From Microcebus murinus (lineage: Eukaryota; Chordata; Mammalia; Primates; Cheirogaleidae), in contig NC_134120.1 of the NCBI RefSeq assembly GCF_040939455.1, forward strand, positions 18,342,501 through 18,406,500: DNA of 64,000 nt, given 5' to 3'. Every line of letters begins with the position of its first letter. The first letter of the stretch is position 1. A model generated the notes under the pieces. That model ran no database searches. It had not been told where the DNA came from and was given only the letters and a program-made list of their open reading frames with translations. Position numbers and translations under genes: made by a program. This document shows, one piece after another, positions 59,096 through 64,000 of this stretch.

Positions 59096-59165
59096 ATTCA
59101 TTATATATATTTTATAATCCTGTTGACAAAATTCATTATCTATATGTTATAATCCTGTTGATTTG
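59096..59165. repeat. 35-bp tandem duplication in L1M
   Basis: attcattatatatattttat and attcattatctatatgttat, both followed by aatcctgttga, start at 59096 and 59131. Confidence 0.85.
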
Positions 59166-60364
59166 TGTTTTCTTTCTTTCTTTTTGTTTTTTCTTCTTTC
59201 AGACTTGCCAGAGGTTTGTCTGTTTTCTTTGATCTTTTCAAAAGTACCTTCTTTTGGTTTTATTAATAATCTATTTTGTTTCATTTTCATTTAATATATC
59301 TCTTTTCAAATTTTATTAATTCATTGTATTGATCTTTTAGTATTTGCACTTTTTCTAGCTTTTTTATATTATGTGTCTAGTTCACTTAATTTTTATTTTT
59401 ACATCTTCTAATATGCAATTTAAAGCCATAATTTTTCATTTGATTACTGCTTTGGTTCCATCCCATGGATTTTCTTATATACAGCTATTGTTGTCATTGA
59501 TTTCTATATTGTTTTAAATATCATTTTTGAATTCCTGTTTAGCTTGAATTATTTACAACCTTGTCTTAAAATTTCTACTGTAATGTTTTTCATGGTGGTA
59601 GTGCTACTATGGTTTTGTTTCTAATTTTTTATTTTATTGCATTCTGGGTGGGGAAATGGCATGGATATTTCCTACTTTGGGGGAAATCTAATGAGATTTT
59701 CTTAATATACTCAGGTTTTCTTTTTAACATTCCACATGCATTTGAAAAGAATGAACACTCTCTATTTCCCTATTTTAATATATTAAACAATCTTTTACTT
59801 ATTTTCAGTTTAATTGATTTAAATTTCTGAGAGAGATTTGTTCTAGTCTTCTAGTTTGACTGGATTTACTGATTTCTCATGTATTCGTATTTTTTTAAAT
59901 ATATGTCAATGCTATGTCATAAATGACCAGAGGTTCATGAATATTTTATATTTTTGGTGCACTATAAGTTTCATCAATATGCAATATCCACCTTTTTTCT
60001 TTTTCTTAATTTTTGCCTTAGACTGACTTTTCATTTATAGTAAGGTTGCTTTGCATACTGTCTCTTTGTAAATTTTATCCTACGTATCTTTTACATCTTT
60101 TTATTTTCCATATTCTATGTCTGCTTTATTCATGATGGTTCGTTCTACACAGCATTGAGCTTTGCATTTTCCTAGCCTAATGTGACAGCCACTGTAACTT
60201 AATTGAGGAATATAATCTCCAAACAGACAAAACGAGACTACATTTATAGTCATTAAAATATGTTGAACTTATTCTCGTCATGTTAATTTACGTATTTCCC
60301 AAGTTTTCTTGTTTTATTTTCTTCTTTCTATCAGACTGCAATTGAGGAGCAGCTTCCAGTAGAA

Positions 60365-60500
60365 GCGTTGTCATTTGTTAAAATCCATGCTGTAAATGTA
60401 GATGTGCATGGACTACCGTTCCCCCAGTATCTAGAACAGTGCCTGGCCCCTGGTCGGCACTCGGGGGGGAGGGGGGGAAAAGAATGAATGAACAAACAAA
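60365..60500 (+). repeat. L2 LINE 3' end
   Basis: 'ccagtatctagaacagtgcctggcccctggtcggcactc' ending with 'aagaatgaatgaacaaac' is the classic L2 terminus. A G-run (ggggggagggggggaaaag) replaces the usual 'aataaatatttgttg'. Confidence 0.75.
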
Positions 60501-60589
60501 GCGTCCCTGACTCTCACTGGAGCACTCCTTTTGTTGTAATGTCCTGACTCGGTGCTACATGTGACTAGTCTCCACAGGCAGGATTTCTT

Positions 60590-60720
60590 TATTCCTCCAG
60601 GCATCTCTGTGAACAGGTACAGTTTCCATCTCCAAGCCACAAACGAAGAGGCCAAGGCTAAAGGGAGTTAAGGAACTTGTCTCAAAAGGCTTGGTTCCCT
60701 GGTTCCTCTGGCCCTCCCTA
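60590..60720 (-). repeat. Possible MIR fragment (antisense)
   Basis: 'cagtttccatctccaagccacaaacgaagaggccaaggctaaagggagttaaggaacttgtctc' follows the antisense MIR core. Confidence 0.45.
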
Positions 60721-62489
60721 AAGGCAAGACTCCTCCTGCCCTTTGGCTCCCTCTTCCAGATTATTTTAGCGCCCCCCTTTTTTTTCAAATTCTTTCTCAC
60801 CTTCTGAACTTATTCCTACTGAGACCCCATATGGAAAACCAATGAAGAAGCTGGAACTGTCTGCCTCCTGGAGAGGTATGAAGAAGCATGAAGTGGCCAA
60901 AGTGGAGGAGGAATTATAGAGAAACCTCTAGAGATTTCAGTAATGCCAAAATAGCTGGTCACCCCATATGTATGAATAAGCCTTGATACTGCGTTGCTAT
61001 GTGGCTTATTCATTTGGAGTCATGGTAGGCATTCACGTTTGAATCAGGGCAGGTAAAGCCATTAGGATGTCCCAGTTCAATGCAAAAACTAAAAGAAAGC
61101 ATTTTCCCCAAACAAAAAAAGTATATGTTAATAGCATATTGCAAAACATTCACAAATTATTTATGAAAGAAAAACATTTTTCAATTTAACCCTTATGTAT
61201 TTAAGTTCCTTCTTTTCCCTCTTCTGTTCTATGTTCATCATTTCCCCATACAGTAACTGGCCCTTAGTTAATATTCTCATAGCCTGACTCCCACACCTTT
61301 TAGGTTGATCTCCTTTTCCTGCAAACTGGTAGATTTTATTCCTATCTATGGAGATGCGTTCATACTTTGCTTTACGGTCTGAAGTCTAAATTTTCGGGGA
61401 CAGTTGTCATTTGCACTACATGCACAAGCAGAGTGGTCTAAAATCCTTGTTTGGGAAAACGATCCTTGTGGGGTGTGGCCCATTTTGAATCAGGAGGACT
61501 TGCTCAGGTGCTCAGTTCAGCTCTCTTCAGTTGTTTTTCTTCGTTGATTGAGTTTCTCTCTTTTTAACCTGAGATGTTGGGATTGGAGGTCAAAATGTGC
61601 GGGGTGTGGGTAAAGCTACTCCTTGGGTAATGAAGCCCTCCACCTCTGAACGCTTGGTCTCCTCCATGATGGCGTGGCCAGGTTGGGACCTGAGCTCAGT
61701 GTAGGAGGTGGGAGCAGCTTTCCTTTGATCTGCTACGGAATGCATTAAAAAAAAATGTCTTTTTTTGATGTTCACTTTTTAGTCGAAAGCTAAAAATGTA
61801 CAGCTCTTTTCTCCTGCAGATTGACAGGCTGATGTTTGGGCAGTAGCCAAATAACCCAGTTTAGTGAGCGGCTGAATTTTGACGTTTATAAACATTTAAT
61901 GAATACATTTTTATTTATGTCAGCTTGAAAAAAATCCAGCTGCTGATATTTGCACCCATCCCCACCCCAATTATTATTTTTTACCTTAATGCCAAAATTA
62001 GAGTATTTAAATATGTTAAAATTTCATGGTGAGCACCTGTGCAGGTGCAAGGGCAGTATGGATTCGCAGGGAGAGTTTGTGAAGTTGGTTGTCTGTGTGC
62101 TTACAAGGAATACGTGTTTCCTCGCAAGGGCTGTCGCCTGCTACCTGATGGCTTCGTGGACCTCAGCCACTTCTGCCTTTGACTTGAAAAGGAAACTAGC
62201 ATTGTGGCACAGGGGCCAGAGGGACAAATTTGTGACCTGGTTCTCAGATCAGGTGGGACTTCTGGTTCTTTCCCTGACCATCTGCTTGACCTTTTAGTCA
62301 GTGTCTCCAAGGACTTTGTCTCTATGCTAGTTTTAAAAATTATTTTACTGGGAGAAAGGGACAAAATATAAATCTTAAAGGAATATGCAGCTTTTTAACC
62401 TCCCAGCTGGTGTTGCGAAGCCACTGTGGGTCCCAATCTCCTCCCTTAAGTTTAAAAACATGTAGGATTTGTGTTACTGATACATCAAG
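60721..62489. other. Intronic sequence, nothing recognised
   Basis: No repeat or exon supported by eye. Confidence 0.4.
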
Positions 62490-63330
62490 CTTTTTGAACT
62501 ATTTCATTATGAGGGATATTTTCAAATAAACATAAAAGCAGAGAGTGTTATAAAATCTACTACCACGGATGCCATATATCCATCATCCAGTTTCAACAGA
62601 CATCAACATTTCTCAGTATTTTTTTATACAGCATCTCCAATACTTTATACTTCTGAAATATTCTAAAGCAAAACCTAGACAGCATATTATTTCATCTATG
62701 AATATTTCAAGAGCCTCTCTAACAAATAAGCTTTTGCTTTACGTAGCCATAATGCCATTCTCGCAGCTAGCAAGACTATCAATAATTCTTTAGTAGCATA
62801 CTGAGACTTTCCTCAATGGTCTTACAAATATCTTTTTACAGTTGGCACGTTTGAACTGGAATCTAAACAAGGTTCACACGTTGCATTTGATTATCATGTC
62901 TTTCACGTTTTTTAAAAATCTATGATGTTCCCTACTTCCCACCCCCGCTGCCTTTTTCAAAAACTGGGTCACTTTTCCTGTAGAATGCCCCCACGTTATG
63001 GATTTGGCTGGTTGCTTTCTTGCAGCATCATTCAATGTGTTGTTCTATTCCATACTTCCCGTGAACTGGTAGTTGGGTCTAGAAGCTTCATAAGATTTAG
63101 TTTCAGATTTTTTTGTGGGTAATCGTGAATATATCATTTGCTTCACATCAAGAGATAGATAATATCGGGGCTTTCACTTTACATGATGCTTAGATTGATC
63201 AGTGAGTTCACGTGCTGCCCCCGGATCTCCCTAGGAGCAAGTTTTACATCATCTGTGACCCATTGGTTTTAGGATCTATTGATGATTATTTCAGTAGAAG
63301 TCGCAAAGTAGTCATAGATAAATTGATTTA
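62490..63330 (-). repeat. L1M 3' UTR (antisense)
   Basis: Clear antisense L1M/L1MC-type 3' UTR: 'ttcattatgagggatattttcaaataaac', 'ccatcatccagtttcaacagacatcaacatttc', 'agcaaaacctagacagcatattatttcatc', 'ttggcacgtttgaactggaatctaaacaaggttcacacgttgcatttg', 'aactgggtcacttttcctgtagaatg', 'aactggtagttgggtctagaagc' and 'tctattgatgatt'. A separate insertion from the ORF2 fragment, since it lies on that fragment's 5' side. Confidence 0.9.
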
Positions 63331-63529
63331 TTGAAGTTTCTTCTCCTTATTAAATGTTATCTAGAGTTTATTAATCATACCTGCATATTTTTACAGTTTT
63401 CTTCTATTTTACATTCTGTGTTCTGCCTGAATATATAGGATGGTTTGCAAACCTAACTCACTTTGCCAGAAGAGGCAAGTGTTTAAACCCTACTCTGTGT
63501 ATGTGTTATTTGTTCACATTTTCTTGCAT

Positions 63530-63615
63530 GCTCATAAATGAAAAGTATGTTGTAATATGAGTTATCCTCAGCACTTAGAACAGTTCGTGGAACATGCTAA
63601 TAATGTTTACTGAAG
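63530..63615 (+). repeat. Possible L2 3' end
   Basis: 'tcctcagcacttagaacagttcgtggaacatgctaataatgtttactgaag' parallels the L2 terminus (agcacctagcacagtgcctggcacatag..aataaatgtttgttgaa). Confidence 0.5.
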
Positions 63616-64000
63616 AAATTACCTTATGAGTTGTACCCATTCTCTAAAGACATCATTTGCACTCCTACACACATTGCTGAAGGTGCTGCCAGACAGCAGG
63701 AGCCTACAATTTGGTTCAACTGTGAAAATGTTCTTGATATGTTCTAATTTTCTCAACCCATTTAGCCAGTATTGGCCATTCAGGCAAAGGAACAGAAGTT
63801 GCAAGTTGTCGTCTATGTTTGCAAAAGGCTCGGGAGGATGGCAGATAGGTTTGTGAGTGTTGGGATGGGGCATTATAAAAATAAACAAATTAATGTCAAT
63901 ACTTCGTATTTACACAGACAAATACATAATGATGTGCTCCCATGAACACACTCACATAGCTGGTCTACCTCAGGTTGCCTTAACAATTTTAGAGCTATGT
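63616..64000. other. Intronic sequence, nothing recognised
   Basis: No repeat or exon supported to the window end. Confidence 0.4.

Larger units (their letters stand above)
57830..60160 (-). repeat. L1M LINE, ORF2 region (antisense), degenerate
   Basis: Antisense old L1 ORF2. 'gtagttttt..gattttctaggaagaaaatcactggcaaataatga' and 'gcctcttagagtgtctttcc', then 'gacttgccagaggtttgtctgttttctttgatcttttcaaaag', 'ggttccatcccatggattttc', 'cattctgggtggggaaatggc' and 'catttgaaaagaatgaacactctc' match the L1 reverse strand in the expected order. Many stops and indels; no intact reading frame. An Alu fragment (57966-58100) and AT-rich expansion (58540-58700) interrupt it. Coordinates are approximate. Confidence 0.85.

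Overview
The window is mammalian nuclear DNA, almost certainly primate. It is AT-rich and non-operonic, with no open reading frame that behaves like a bacterial or viral gene. It contains dimeric Alu elements and a free right Alu monomer, plus older mammalian-wide repeats (MIR, L2, L1M, MLT1, MER5A-like). The one plus-strand Alu (24014-24324) carries positions I associate with lemurs and lorises (strepsirrhines), including a GACGCCACTG 3' arm and a 2-bp deletion in the left arm. I saw no young L1, and the Alus I could place look old.

The only coding sequence I can support is one 65-nt exon at 32937-33001 on the + strand. It encodes 21 residues that match, as far as I can recall, the TCF4 (E2-2/ITF2, class I bHLH factor) segment ending [19 protein letters not shown], i.e. 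coding exon 7 of the long TCF4-B isoform. It has a strong pyrimidine tract and CAG acceptor and a consensus CAG|GTAAGT donor. The window is therefore the interior of TCF4: 32.9 kb of the intron upstream of this exon and 31.0 kb of the intron downstream. No neighbouring TCF4 exon was recognised.

Layout: 1-8.7 kb is repeat-rich intron (L2, MIR, one FRAM). 8.7-17.3 kb lacks recognisable interspersed repeats; its core (12.0-13.3 kb) has a CpG-bearing segment next to a dense homeodomain/POU/SOX motif cluster, a candidate conserved enhancer. 17-27 kb has a striking candidate recursive splice site (17143|17144), a possible 6-nt microexon (21075-21080), a perfect CTCF core (20511-20524) and three dimeric Alus. 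27.8-36.6 kb is again nearly repeat-free and contains the exon. 36.6-48 kb has a (GT)28 tract, L2s, and an L1M 3' end interrupted by a long CTTT/CT microsatellite. 48-64 kb has a second CTCF-like site (50012-50025), an MLT1 LTR, and two further antisense L1M fragments.

The window should work as a gene-internal regulatory and splicing landscape around one short, frame-shifting exon. The most interesting items are the recursive-splice candidate upstream of exon 7, the fact that exon 7 itself begins GTAAAA directly after its acceptor, the enhancer-like block, and the CTCF cores.
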